Source: Aquabacter spiritensis
GTDB taxonomy: Bacteria > Pseudomonadota > Alphaproteobacteria > Rhizobiales > Xanthobacteraceae
Direction: 5' to 3'
DNA length: 64,000 nucleotides
Assembly (NCBI RefSeq): GCF_004346185.1
Contig: NZ_SMAI01000004.1
Coordinates: forward strand, 62,001-126,000
The notes below the pieces were generated by a model. The model saw only the letters and a program-made list of their open reading frames with translations. It had not been told where the DNA came from and did no database searches. Shown piece by piece: positions 17,289 to 25,449 of this stretch. The position numbers and the translations under genes were made by a program. Positions within the stretch are counted from its first letter, which is position 1. Each line of letters begins with the position of its first letter.

Positions 17289-18060
17289 CTGTGCCGCGCT
17301 CCCAGTCCAGCACGGCGATCCGCGCATCCGCCGCGAACGCGTCGCGCGGGAATTCCAGGGCCTGCCGCGGAAATTCGCACAACGCCTGGACGCCGGACCG
17401 GCTCAGTCGCAGGCGCCAGGTCTGGCGGTCGACCGGCGCCGGCCGGGCGAAGGCCCGGCACAGGAGGAGTGCGAGATTGGCGCCGCCTGCCGGATCGCGC
17501 ACGGAGCGGTAGCGGATCGCATCGGCTTCGATTGCGCGCGCCGCGTCGGCGAAGGCCTGGCAGCCGCCATAATCGGTGCGGTCGGTCCAGATTTCCGCGT
17601 CGGCGGAAAGCGGGGGCTCGGTCAGATCGAGGAGGCGCTCGGTCGCGAGCGCGGCGGAAAAGGCGGTGAATTCCGCCGCATTGGCCGGCCAGGGCGTCCG
17701 CGGTGAGTCGGCGAAGAACAGGAGCCGGTAGAACGCCATTTCCGCAACCGCCGTCGCACAGGTCTCGGAGGCGTAATAGACGCCCGGGGTGCGCCCCGCG
17801 CGCCGGAAGCGCGAGCCGTGCGGGTAGGGCGCGCCATAGCGGAAGGGGGTCGCGAGCAGGAAGTCGAGATGCCGGCATGCCGGAGGGATCGCCGGCTTGG
17901 TGTCCTCGATCAGGTCTTCCAGCAGCGCCTGTTCCGCGAGCGTGTCGGTGAGCTTCAACGTCGACACACGGTGCTGCGCTTCGACGAGCCGCCAGCACGC
18001 GCCGTCGAACGGCCGGACCTCAGACGAGAGCGCGGCGGGCGTCCAGATAGGTGACGACAT
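17284..18060 (-). CDS. RES-domain toxin
   Basis: The 258-residue protein has the RES fold landmarks: an Arg in CWRLVEAQHRVS, GSRFRRAGRTPGVYYASE with the conserved Arg and Tyr/Glu, FYRLLFFADS, and a Ser-containing segment near RYRSVRDPAGGANLALL. RES toxins degrade NAD+ (MbcT and related). The ATG at 18060 (MSSPIWTPAALSSEVRPFDG) overlaps the antitoxin end by 41 bases, as often seen in these pairs. Further upstream in-frame codons read as antitoxin shadow. Family assignment is good; the enzymatic activity is inferred from the family. Confidence 0.88.
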   Translation of the reverse strand: MSSPIWTPAALSSEVRPFDGACWRLVEAQHRVSTLKLTDTLAEQALLEDLIEDTKPAIPPACRHLDFLLATPFRYGAPYPHGSRFRRAGRTPGVYYASETCATAVAEMAFYRLLFFADSPRTPWPANAAEFTAFSAALATERLLDLTEPPLSADAEIWTDRTDYGGCQAFADAARAIEADAIRYRSVRDPAGGANLALLLCRAFARPAPVDRQTWRLRLSRSGVQALCEFPRQALEFPRDAFAADARIAVLDWERGTA

Positions 18061-18400
18061 CGACCAGTCCGCTGACGGTTTGCAGTTTCTCGATCGGCCG
18101 GGCATCGAGCGCGATGTTCGCATTGACCAGCCAGTCCGCGGCCACGCTTTCGTCCCCGCCGACGATCGCGTCGAGCGACCGGAAGACGCGCAGGAACAGC
18201 ACGCCGAGTTCGAACGGCTTGGTGCCGGGCTCGAGCCCGAACGTGCCGCGCTTCATGCGGGACACCGTGGCCTCGCTGACGCCGATGATCGTGGCGAGGA
18301 CCCGCGCGGAGACCCGCAGCCGGTCGGCGGCCCGCAGAACGGCCTTGGTGACGACGGGGCCGGGGTCGGGACGGGCGGCGGTGGCGAGCGGATGGGTCAC
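18020..18400 (-). CDS. Xre/MbcA/ParS-type antitoxin
   Basis: The 126-residue partner of the RES toxin has an N-terminal helix-turn-helix (VSARVLATIIGVSEATVSRM) and a C-terminal MbcA/ParS/Xre toxin-binding domain with WLVNANIALDARPIEKL and VDVVTYLDARR. It precedes and overlaps the toxin gene, the usual antitoxin-first order. The GTG at 18400 is chosen because AGGAAG lies just upstream; an in-frame TTG at 18418 would coincide with the expected transcription start. It should neutralise the toxin and autoregulate. Confidence 0.88.
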   Translation of the reverse strand: MTHPLATAARPDPGPVVTKAVLRAADRLRVSARVLATIIGVSEATVSRMKRGTFGLEPGTKPFELGVLFLRVFRSLDAIVGGDESVAADWLVNANIALDARPIEKLQTVSGLVDVVTYLDARRALV

Positions 18401-18424
18401 GGCAATCTTCCTGTCCAAAGAAAG

Positions 18425-18446
18425 ATTATACCATGAAATTTTCTAT
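18425..18446 (-). promoter_or_regulatory. Promoter of the toxin-antitoxin pair
   Basis: On the minus strand a perfect TATAAT (18425-18430) sits 24 bases before the proposed GTG start of the antitoxin. Directly upstream, CCATAGAAAATTTCATGG is an imperfect inverted repeat that could be the autoregulatory operator. A -35 box is weak. This AT-rich patch stands out from its GC-rich surroundings. Confidence 0.5.
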
Positions 18447-18517
18447 GGAAAGCGCCATTCCCGGGTCATTGGCCGGCGCGGGCAATCTTTGGCCCGTTCC
18501 GCGCCATCCCGGAGGGT

Positions 18518-18541
18518 GCGGCGCCCGTATCGGGGCGCCGC
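18518..18541 (-). terminator. Hairpin after the autotransporter gene
   Basis: GCGGCGCCC and GGGCGCCGC form a 9-bp stem with a 6-base loop, just beyond the autotransporter stop at 18554. No T run is visible, so termination is inferred from position. Confidence 0.4.
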
Positions 18542-18553
18542 GGCCGGCCCATC

Positions 18554-21544
18554 TCAGAATGCCCAGGTGACGGTGCCCTTCACCGCATTCTCCTGCGCGC
18601 TGCTGGCGAATTCGCCGACATAGGAGACGCCGAGCTTCAAGGCCGCGCTGATGCGCAGGTCGGCGCCGATGTCGAGGAGCGCCGAATTTGTCGCGAGCGG
18701 CACACCGCTGATCGCGAAGGCCGAGCCGGCAAGGCCGGTGAAGCCCAAAGTGGCGGTCGGGGTGAGGTCGCCGAAGGCATATTGCCAGGCGACCGAGGCG
18801 CGCGGGGTGAATACCGCGCCGTTCGCCAGCGAGATGTCGGTGGTCACCCGCACGCCCAACGTGCCGTAGCCGACATCGGAGGCGGAGCTTCCGGCGGTCA
18901 GGCCCACGGCTGCGGCCTGCTCGGTGAAGCCATCGGTGTGGAGGTGCGCCCAGGCGAGCCCCGCAAAGGGTTCGACGGCGACCGACTGGAACGTCATGCC
19001 GTAGCCGATTTCGCCAAACACCTGCGTCAGGCCGGCATTGTATTGGCCCTGCGCGCTCTCAGTGAGGCCGGGGATCAGAATTGTGCGTGAGGTATCGACC
19101 TGGCTGAGCGTGTAGCTGACGCCGCCGCGCAGGTTCCAGGCGCCGAAACTGGTTCCTGCATACGCCGCGATCAGGCCGCTATCCGCCTGCGCCGAACTGG
19201 CGACCCCGCCGATGGTGCTGTTGGACTGCGAATAACCGAGCGCCACGCCGAGATAGGAGTGGGTGCCGATCCGCGCGTCGAAGCCGGTCACGACGCCGCC
19301 GAGCGTGGTGTCGACGGCCGAGGCATTGCTGTTGCCGTCGAAGCTGCCCCAGCTGCCATAGGCCGTCGCCCACATGGCGAGGCCGGGAGTGGAAGGCGCG
19401 GAGGGGGCATTCGCCGCGCGGGCGAGGGCGGCGGTGCCGGGGGCCGCCGCGGCCTTGGGCTCGGCGCTGTAGGCCAGCACGTCGCCGGCATAGCCGAGCG
19501 CGGCCACCGGCCCCGCCGCATTGCCGTAAGCGAGCTGGCGCAGGCGCCCGAGCACGGCCTGGCGGGTGAACAGGCCGTCATTGAGGAGCACCGAGCGCTC
19601 GCTGGCATAGGCTTCGCCGGACAGGCCGGCGAGCGCCGGACCCAATTGCGCCCCGCTCAGGCTGTAAAGCCCGTTCAGCGCGGCGGCGGTCGCGGTGCCG
19701 GAATTGGTCAGAACCCCGCTGTTGAAGGCGGCGTCCACCGTGCCGCCGACGGCGGACTGATTGGCGGTGAGGCCGATCTGCTGCGCCATGTGCGAGGTGA
19801 GGGTGAGGGCGACGCTCCGGCTCTCATACTCCAGCGCCGCGCTGACATAGCTCGGCAGGCCCGAGGTCGCCAGAGTGGTGAAGGTGCCGGTCATGCCGTC
19901 GGTGGCGACGAGCAAGGTGTAGCTGTTCGCCAGCGTCGAGGTCTGGAACGGGACTTCCAGCGTGCCGGCGAGCCGGGCGACGCCGGTGATGCCAAGGGCG
20001 TCATTGCCGTCCGCCCCGACGCGCAGCGACAGCGTGCCGGCCGCGGTCTGGGCATAGATTCCGCTGAGGAGATGGGTGATCGGAATGCCGGTGCCGGTGA
20101 CGCCGATCCAGCCGGAATTCTCGAACCGCTTCGCCGGCCCCGCGGTCGCGGCGATGCGGCCGTCGATGATGCCGGCATTCACGATGACGGTGCCGTAGCT
20201 GTCGGGTCCGGTGCGCAGCGCGTCGGCGACCGCCGGGGCCTGGATCGTGCCGTAATTCAGGAAGGTGCCGTACAGGCCGTGCATTTCCACTGCCGCGCCG
20301 ACGAGGCCGGTCGCGACCACGGTGCCGGTATTTGTCAGCACGCCGAAGGTCTCGCCGCGCATGCCGACGCCGCCTTTGCCGGTCATCTGGACGGTGCCGC
20401 TATTGACGATGTCGTCGCCCTTGCGGCCGGACAAAGCGGCGGTATCGGTGGCGGCGGAGGTCAGCGTCTCGGTGTTGCGGATGGGATTGTAGATGCCGGG
20501 AATGGTGGCGACATAGCCGTTCGGCGTGGTCGAGCCCGGCAGCAGATAGATGCCGACCACGGTGTCGCCATAGGCCGAGTTCGAGGACACCAGCGTGGCG
20601 CCGGGAATGTTGATTTCGTACCAGGTCGGAATGCCGAGGGCGTCGACATGGAGAACCCCGGCATGGACCACGCCGTCCGGCGTCACCCAGTCGGCGACCA
20701 TATTGTACTCACCCGACCGCCCGGCGCCGGTGATGCCTTCCAGATGGGTGATGATGGCTTCCGGGTGGTCGTAGGTGGTCCATTTCCCGGTGACCTGGTC
20801 GTAGAGATACCCGTGCTCGAAGCCGATCCCGCCGCCCGGTCCGACATTGGCGTAGCCGCCTGCGATCATGTCGCCATAGACGCCATAGGCGGTGGTGCTG
20901 ACCGCGTCGGGCTTGTTGTTGGTGACATAGGTGCCGGTGGAGATCGTGTAGATCATCGCATTGCCGGTCGCGAAGCGGGTATCGTAATTGCCGACGACGG
21001 TATTGCCGAACGTGCTGTGGGCGATCGTGTAGAGGGTTGGGTTGCCGGGCGCGCTGGGATAGGCCAGTTCCGTCAATTGCTGCCCGGGCGCCGATGCGGC
21101 GTCGTAGAGATAGCTGAGGTCGTAGGGCGAGGATGCCGCGGTGATGTAGCTGCCCACGGTGCGCAGCACGCCGCCTTGGTTGCCGAAGCTCGGCCCATAG
21201 GGCGAAGAGCCGATGGCGCCGGGATAGTTCACGCCATTGGCCGTGGCCACCGGCATCGCCGACCATTGGCCGGTGCTCGTATTGTACAGAAGCCCGCCGG
21301 TGGCGGTGGTGCCGGGGACGACATAATTGCCGACGATCGTGTTGCCGCGAATGCCGGTCAGAAAGGTGCCGGTGGTGCCGTAATTCAGCGTCGTATAGGG
21401 CGTGGCGGATGCGGCCTGGGCTCCCGCGCCGAGGCCGGCGTCCGCAAGGCAGGCCAACAGCCCGCCCGAAAGCACGCCCATGATGCCGAGCATCGGCAGA
21501 TGCGCGCAAGATGCGAGCAGACGCCCGCGAAACCCAGCTGTCAT
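18554..21544 (-). CDS. Autotransporter with repeated beta passenger
   Basis: The 996-residue protein has an extended N terminus and signal (MTAGFRGRLLASCAHLPMLG, cleavage near GAQAASA). The passenger has repeated short units such as GNTIVGNYV, GNTVVGNYD and GDTVVGIYLLPG, then a parallel beta-helix-like part (VNSGTVQMTGKGG, LTNTGTVVATGLVG). The C-terminal 270 or so residues form an autotransporter beta barrel (LAMWATAYGSWGSFDGN, FGAWNLRGGVSYTLSQVD) ending in WAF, the aromatic end expected for outer-membrane insertion. The ATG at 21544 is preferred over 21607 because it places a normal signal sequence near the start. A surface adhesin role is inferred. Confidence 0.9.
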   Translation of the reverse strand: MTAGFRGRLLASCAHLPMLGIMGVLSGGLLACLADAGLGAGAQAASATPYTTLNYGTTGTFLTGIRGNTIVGNYVVPGTTATGGLLYNTSTGQWSAMPVATANGVNYPGAIGSSPYGPSFGNQGGVLRTVGSYITAASSPYDLSYLYDAASAPGQQLTELAYPSAPGNPTLYTIAHSTFGNTVVGNYDTRFATGNAMIYTISTGTYVTNNKPDAVSTTAYGVYGDMIAGGYANVGPGGGIGFEHGYLYDQVTGKWTTYDHPEAIITHLEGITGAGRSGEYNMVADWVTPDGVVHAGVLHVDALGIPTWYEINIPGATLVSSNSAYGDTVVGIYLLPGSTTPNGYVATIPGIYNPIRNTETLTSAATDTAALSGRKGDDIVNSGTVQMTGKGGVGMRGETFGVLTNTGTVVATGLVGAAVEMHGLYGTFLNYGTIQAPAVADALRTGPDSYGTVIVNAGIIDGRIAATAGPAKRFENSGWIGVTGTGIPITHLLSGIYAQTAAGTLSLRVGADGNDALGITGVARLAGTLEVPFQTSTLANSYTLLVATDGMTGTFTTLATSGLPSYVSAALEYESRSVALTLTSHMAQQIGLTANQSAVGGTVDAAFNSGVLTNSGTATAAALNGLYSLSGAQLGPALAGLSGEAYASERSVLLNDGLFTRQAVLGRLRQLAYGNAAGPVAALGYAGDVLAYSAEPKAAAAPGTAALARAANAPSAPSTPGLAMWATAYGSWGSFDGNSNASAVDTTLGGVVTGFDARIGTHSYLGVALGYSQSNSTIGGVASSAQADSGLIAAYAGTSFGAWNLRGGVSYTLSQVDTSRTILIPGLTESAQGQYNAGLTQVFGEIGYGMTFQSVAVEPFAGLAWAHLHTDGFTEQAAAVGLTAGSSASDVGYGTLGVRVTTDISLANGAVFTPRASVAWQYAFGDLTPTATLGFTGLAGSAFAISGVPLATNSALLDIGADLRISAALKLGVSYVGEFASSAQENAVKGTVTWAF

Positions 21545-21909
21545 GACAAGCCCGCCCCACACTGCTTCAAAGCCAAAAGAATTAGCAGGTTCGTAGGTCA
21601 GCGCCACTTAATTGCTCAACATCGGCCGCTTGTGGCGGATGCGATTATAAAACATGCCTCTCTGTGATCTTTTCAGCACATTCGGCCAAAACTTTTCTGC
21701 ACCGGGGGCAGACATTTTCATTGCTTCGGATCTTAAAGTGCGAGCGGGGTAAGCAGCGATTCTGTGTGTGCGGTAACATGGGAGAGCCTTGGGGGCGGAA
21801 CCCCGGGACGCCGAGGATCATTCTCCCGACAAGGCATCGGATGCCGTCGTCGGCCCGCCGCAGGCGATGCCGCCTTGGGACAGGGTGAGCGCAGCGAAGG
21901 AGGCACGTC
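21545..21909. other. Intergenic region without a gene
   Basis: This stretch separates the divergent autotransporter and yqjG genes. It holds upstream sequences for both, with a moderately AT-rich part near 21630-21740 (TTATAAAACATGCCTC and similar) where promoters are likely. I see no gene, RNA or clear operator. Confidence 0.5.
21897..21903 (+). promoter_or_regulatory. Strong Shine-Dalgarno fixing a TTG start
   Basis: AAGGAGG lies six bases before the TTG at 21910, deciding that codon as the start of the glutathionyl-hydroquinone reductase gene, whose family N terminus (MGQLVEG) begins exactly there. Confidence 0.8.
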
Positions 21910-22866
21910 TTGGGGCAGCTCGTCGAGGGACAGTGGATCGCCGGGGACGCGTTCGCCGACAAGGCGGACGGCCGCTTCAAGCGCCAGGACAGCCGGTTTC
22001 GCAACTGGATCACGCCGGACGGCAGGCCCGGACCGACAGGGGAGGGCGGCTTTCCGGGGGAGCCGGGCCGATATCATCTTTATGTCAGCCTCGCCTGTCC
22101 CTGGGCGCACCGCACCCTGATCATGCGCCGCTTCAAGGGGCTCGAGGCGATGATCGGGCTCTCCGTGGTGCACTTCCTGATGCGCGAGGACGGCTGGACA
22201 TTCGCGCCGGACCCGTGCGTCACGGGCGACCCCATTCTCGGCGCCGCCTACCTGCACCAGATCTATACCGCGGCCGACCCGGCCTATACCGGCAAGGTGA
22301 CCGTCCCGGTGCTCTGGGACAAGACGCGCGGCACCATCGTCTCCAACGAATCCGCCGACATCCTCCGCATGTTCAACAGCGCCTTCGATGCGGTGGGCGC
22401 GGCGGAGGGCGATTACTATCCGGTTCCGCTGCGGGACGAGATCGATGCCGTGAACGACCGGATCTATCGCACCCTCAATAACGGCGTCTACCGCGCCGGC
22501 TTCGCGGCGAACCAGACCGCCTATGAGGAAGCGGTCGTCCCCCTGTTCGAGACCCTGGACTGGCTGGAGGCGCGGCTGGCGCAATCGCGCTGGCTGCTCG
22601 GCGACGCGCTGACGGAAGCGGACATCCGCCTCTTCACGACGCTGATACGGTTCGATCCGGTGTATCACGGGCACTTCAAATGCAACCTGCGTCGCATCGT
22701 GGACTACCCTGCCGTGTGGCGCTATGTCCGGGCTTTCCTGGCTCTGCCCGGCGTCGACGAGACGGTGAATTTCGCGCACATCAAGCGCCACTATTACGAA
22801 AGCCATCGCCAGATCAATCCCTTCGGCGTGGTTCCGATCGGCCCCGACATCGACTTCTCCGCCTGA
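21910..22866 (+). CDS. yqjG: Glutathionyl-hydroquinone reductase
   Basis: The 318-residue protein belongs to the Xi class of glutathione transferases (YqjG/ECM4/PcpF), which reduce glutathionyl-hydroquinones and so repair quinone adducts. Evidence is the start MGQLVEGQWIAGDAF, the catalytic Cys in YVSLACPWAHRTLIMRRF, the SNESADILRMFN glutathione site and the C-terminal WLLGDALTEADIRLFTTLI and YPAVWRYVRAFLALPGV segments. Length is typical. It starts with TTG behind a very strong Shine-Dalgarno. It stands 191 bases before the nitrilase gene and is probably a separate unit. Confidence 0.94.
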   Translation: MGQLVEGQWIAGDAFADKADGRFKRQDSRFRNWITPDGRPGPTGEGGFPGEPGRYHLYVSLACPWAHRTLIMRRFKGLEAMIGLSVVHFLMREDGWTFAPDPCVTGDPILGAAYLHQIYTAADPAYTGKVTVPVLWDKTRGTIVSNESADILRMFNSAFDAVGAAEGDYYPVPLRDEIDAVNDRIYRTLNNGVYRAGFAANQTAYEEAVVPLFETLDWLEARLAQSRWLLGDALTEADIRLFTTLIRFDPVYHGHFKCNLRRIVDYPAVWRYVRAFLALPGVDETVNFAHIKRHYYESHRQINPFGVVPIGPDIDFSA

Positions 22867-23057
22867 CGCCGGGAGAGCGTTAAAATCTTCATCTCATCCA
22901 TGGTTTAGGGCGCCGTCGGCGAGCGGCGGCGGTGTCGGAGGCGCGCCCGGGGTATGCGTGCAAGGGGTCGTGCGTTTTTTCGTTCTTCCGCCGCGCTGCC
23001 GTGTCGGCAACATGGGATCGGAGGCTGTCCTGCCCCGTCTCACCGGCAACGAGCCCA

Positions 23058-24119
23058 ATGACCGTCAGCTATCCCCGCTTCAAGGCCGCCGCCTGCCACA
23101 CCTCGTCCGTCTTCCTGGACGCTGAGAAGACGGCCGAAAAGGCCTGCGATCTCATCGCCGAAGCGGCCGCGGCCGGAGCCGCCCTGGTCGTCTTCCCGGA
23201 ATCCTTCCTGCCCGGCTTTCCGGTCTGGGCGGCGCTGCAGGCGCCGATCTACAATCACGCTTTCTTCCGCGCCCTGGTCGCGGAAGCCCAGAAGCCCTCG
23301 GACGGCGCGATCCGCACCATCCGCATGGCCGCGCGGCGGCACGGCCTCTATGTGTCGCTCGGATTTACCGAGGGAACGGACGCCAGCGTCGGCTGCATCT
23401 GGAATTCGAACCTGCTGATCGGCCCCGACGGCGCCATCCTCAACCATCATCGCAAGCTGGTCCCGACCTTTTACGAAAAGCTGGTCTGGGCCAATGGCGA
23501 CGCGCGCGGATTGCGGGTCACCGCCACCGATCTCGGCCGGATCGGCATGCTGATCTGCGGGGAAAACACCAATCCCCTCGCACGTTACGCGCTGATGGCG
23601 CAGGGCGAGCAGGTCCATATCTCGACCTACCCGCCGATCTGGCCGACCCGCCCGCCGGACGAAGACGGCGCCTACGATCTGCGGCGCGCCATCGAGATCC
23701 GCGCCGGCGCCCATGCCTTCGAGGCCAAGGTCTTCAACATCGTCGCCTCCGGCTTCGTCGACGCGGCCATGCGCGAGGCCATGGGCTCGGTCGGCGCAGC
23801 CAGCCTGGAGGTCATGGACAAGTCTCCCCGCGGCATTTCCATGGTGCTCGGGCCGGCGTCCCAAGTGGTCGGCGAGGTCCTGTCCGAACACGAGGGCATC
23901 CTCTATGCCGACATCGACACCGCGCTATGCGTCGAGCCGAAACAGTTTCACGACGTGGTCGGCTATTACAACCGGTTCGACGTCTTCCGCCTCGACGTCG
24001 ACCGTACCGCCCGCGAACCGGCTTATTTCTCGGAGGACGTCGCCATCGCCGAAGGCGCGGAGGACGGCGTGTTCGACGCGGTCGGCGACCTGGTGTTTGC
24101 AGGGAATGGGGCGCGCTGA
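23058..24119 (+). CDS. Nitrilase
   Basis: The 353-residue carbon-nitrogen hydrolase has the full Glu-Lys-Cys triad: E48 in VVFPESFLPG, K133 in NHHRKLVPT and C167 in LICGENTNPLAR. The CGENTNPLAR version is that of true nitrilases acting on aliphatic and arylaceto nitriles, not amidases. Such enzymes give the carboxylic acid and ammonia. The ATG at 23058 fits the family start (SYPRFKAAACHTSSVFLD). It is followed after 73 bases by a Liv-type transporter and then an aldoxime dehydratase, so its natural substrate is probably the nitrile made by that enzyme (inference). Confidence 0.93.
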   Translation: MTVSYPRFKAAACHTSSVFLDAEKTAEKACDLIAEAAAAGAALVVFPESFLPGFPVWAALQAPIYNHAFFRALVAEAQKPSDGAIRTIRMAARRHGLYVSLGFTEGTDASVGCIWNSNLLIGPDGAILNHHRKLVPTFYEKLVWANGDARGLRVTATDLGRIGMLICGENTNPLARYALMAQGEQVHISTYPPIWPTRPPDEDGAYDLRRAIEIRAGAHAFEAKVFNIVASGFVDAAMREAMGSVGAASLEVMDKSPRGISMVLGPASQVVGEVLSEHEGILYADIDTALCVEPKQFHDVVGYYNRFDVFRLDVDRTAREPAYFSEDVAIAEGAEDGVFDAVGDLVFAGNGAR

Positions 24120-24133
24120 CGCCCCTGCGCGTA

Positions 24134-24155
24134 CCGGCGCCGCCTAAGGCGCCGG
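24134..24155 (+). terminator. Hairpin between nitrilase and binding-protein genes
   Basis: CCGGCGCC-GCCTAA-GGCGCCGG is a perfect 8-bp stem followed by A-rich rather than T-rich sequence. It may be a weak terminator or an mRNA processing/stability element within the operon. Confidence 0.3.
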
Positions 24156-24192
24156 AAAATCACCAAAAACACATAATCCAGAGGGTTTAGAC

Positions 24193-25359
24193 ATGATGCG
24201 AAATCGAAACATCCTGCGTCTTTGTAGTGCCGTGCTCGCCGCGGTGTCGCTTGCCGGGGCGCCCGCCTTCGCCCGCGACACCGTGAAGATCGCCTTCATC
24301 GGCCCCCTGACCGGCGGCAATTCCGCCACCGGCCTCGGCGGACGCAATTCCGCGTCCCTCGCGGTGGATCTCCACAACGCCAATCCCGCCTCCAAATATA
24401 CTTATGAACTCGTGCCGTTCGACGATGAGTGCAAGCCGAACGTGGGCGTGCAGGTGGCGACCAAGGCGGCTTCCGACAAGTCGATCATCGCCGGCATCAC
24501 GCATTACTGCTCGGCCGTGGCGATCGCGACCGTCGACACCTACAACCGGTTCGGCCTGCCGGTGGTGGTGTGGGGCGCGGTGTTGCCCGAGATCACCTAT
24601 GGCAACGATTATCCCGAGATCCACCGGGTCAACGGGACCATGATCAACGAAGGCAAGATGGCGGCGGAGTTCCTGACCAAGCAGGGCTTCAAGACCTTCG
24701 TGGTGATCCACGACACCACCGATTACGGCAAGGGCCAGAACAAATATTTCGCCGAGAATCTGAAGCCCCAGGGCGGCGATATTCTCGCGACCTTCGCGGT
24801 GCCGCCGGACCAGCAGGACTTCACCGCGGAACTGACCAAGGTGAAGGAGTTGAAGCCGGACGTGGTGTTCATCGGGGGCCTGACGCCGCTCGGCGTGCGG
24901 GTGCGCTCGCAGATGGACCGGCTCGGCATTCCCGCGCAACTCGCCGGCGTCTCGGGCATCATGAGCGCGGGCTTCCTCGACGGCGCCGGCGCCGCGGCGG
25001 AAGGCACGATCTCGTTCCATAACGGCGCGCCGCTCACGCGCTATGCCGGCGGCAAGGCGTTCATGGACGCCTATGCCAAGGCCGGCTACCGCGAGGATCC
25101 CGACGCCTACGGGCCGTTCGCCTTTTCCGCCGCCAATCTCATCATGGACGCCATCGACAAGGTCGGGCCGGACCGCAAGAAGGTCCGTGCCCAGCTCAAC
25201 GGCACCAAGGGCTATCAGGCGCTCGTCGGCGAGATCAATTTCGACGATCACCGGCAGAATATCGTCTCCGCCAACGTCTACGTGGCGCAGGACGGCAAGT
25301 GGGTCTACTGGCCCGACAGCGCCTACGCCGCAGGCGCCAAGAAGCTGCCTGGGAAATAG
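24193..25359 (+). CDS. Liv-type ABC substrate-binding protein
   Basis: The 388-residue periplasmic binding protein has a signal peptide (MMRNRNILRLCSAVLAAVSL, cleavage near AFARD). Its type I fold landmarks include DTVKIAFIGPLTGGNSATG, IIAGITHYCSAVAIA and TTDYGKGQNKYF. It is the first transporter gene after the nitrilase and is followed by a terminator-like hairpin, a common way to give more binding protein than permease. Its ligand may be an aldoxime, nitrile or related aromatic compound, judged only from the neighbouring genes. Confidence 0.92.
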   Translation: MMRNRNILRLCSAVLAAVSLAGAPAFARDTVKIAFIGPLTGGNSATGLGGRNSASLAVDLHNANPASKYTYELVPFDDECKPNVGVQVATKAASDKSIIAGITHYCSAVAIATVDTYNRFGLPVVVWGAVLPEITYGNDYPEIHRVNGTMINEGKMAAEFLTKQGFKTFVVIHDTTDYGKGQNKYFAENLKPQGGDILATFAVPPDQQDFTAELTKVKELKPDVVFIGGLTPLGVRVRSQMDRLGIPAQLAGVSGIMSAGFLDGAGAAAEGTISFHNGAPLTRYAGGKAFMDAYAKAGYREDPDAYGPFAFSAANLIMDAIDKVGPDRKKVRAQLNGTKGYQALVGEINFDDHRQNIVSANVYVAQDGKWVYWPDSAYAAGAKKLPGK

Positions 25360-25377
25360 CGCCGGCTTGCGCGCGGG

Positions 25378-25406
25378 AAAGGCGCCGCTCGTGCGGCGGC
25401 GCCTTT
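25378..25406 (+). terminator. Attenuator-like hairpin after the binding-protein gene
   Basis: AAAGGCGCCGC-TCGTGCG-GCGGCGCCTTT is an 11-bp perfect stem ending in TTTCTT, 19 bases after the binding-protein stop and 44 before the permease gene. It probably terminates part of the transcripts or protects the upstream mRNA end. Confidence 0.6.
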
Positions 25407-25449
25407 CTTGCACCGCGTCCACCACTGCCCTCTCCCGGTGGAGACCGTC

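Noticed and set aside
22952-22965. TATGCGTGCA upstream of the nitrilase gene, resembling the LacI-family sites
   Set aside because: Only one half matches; the right half lacks the ATGCA arm, so it does not fit the palindrome.
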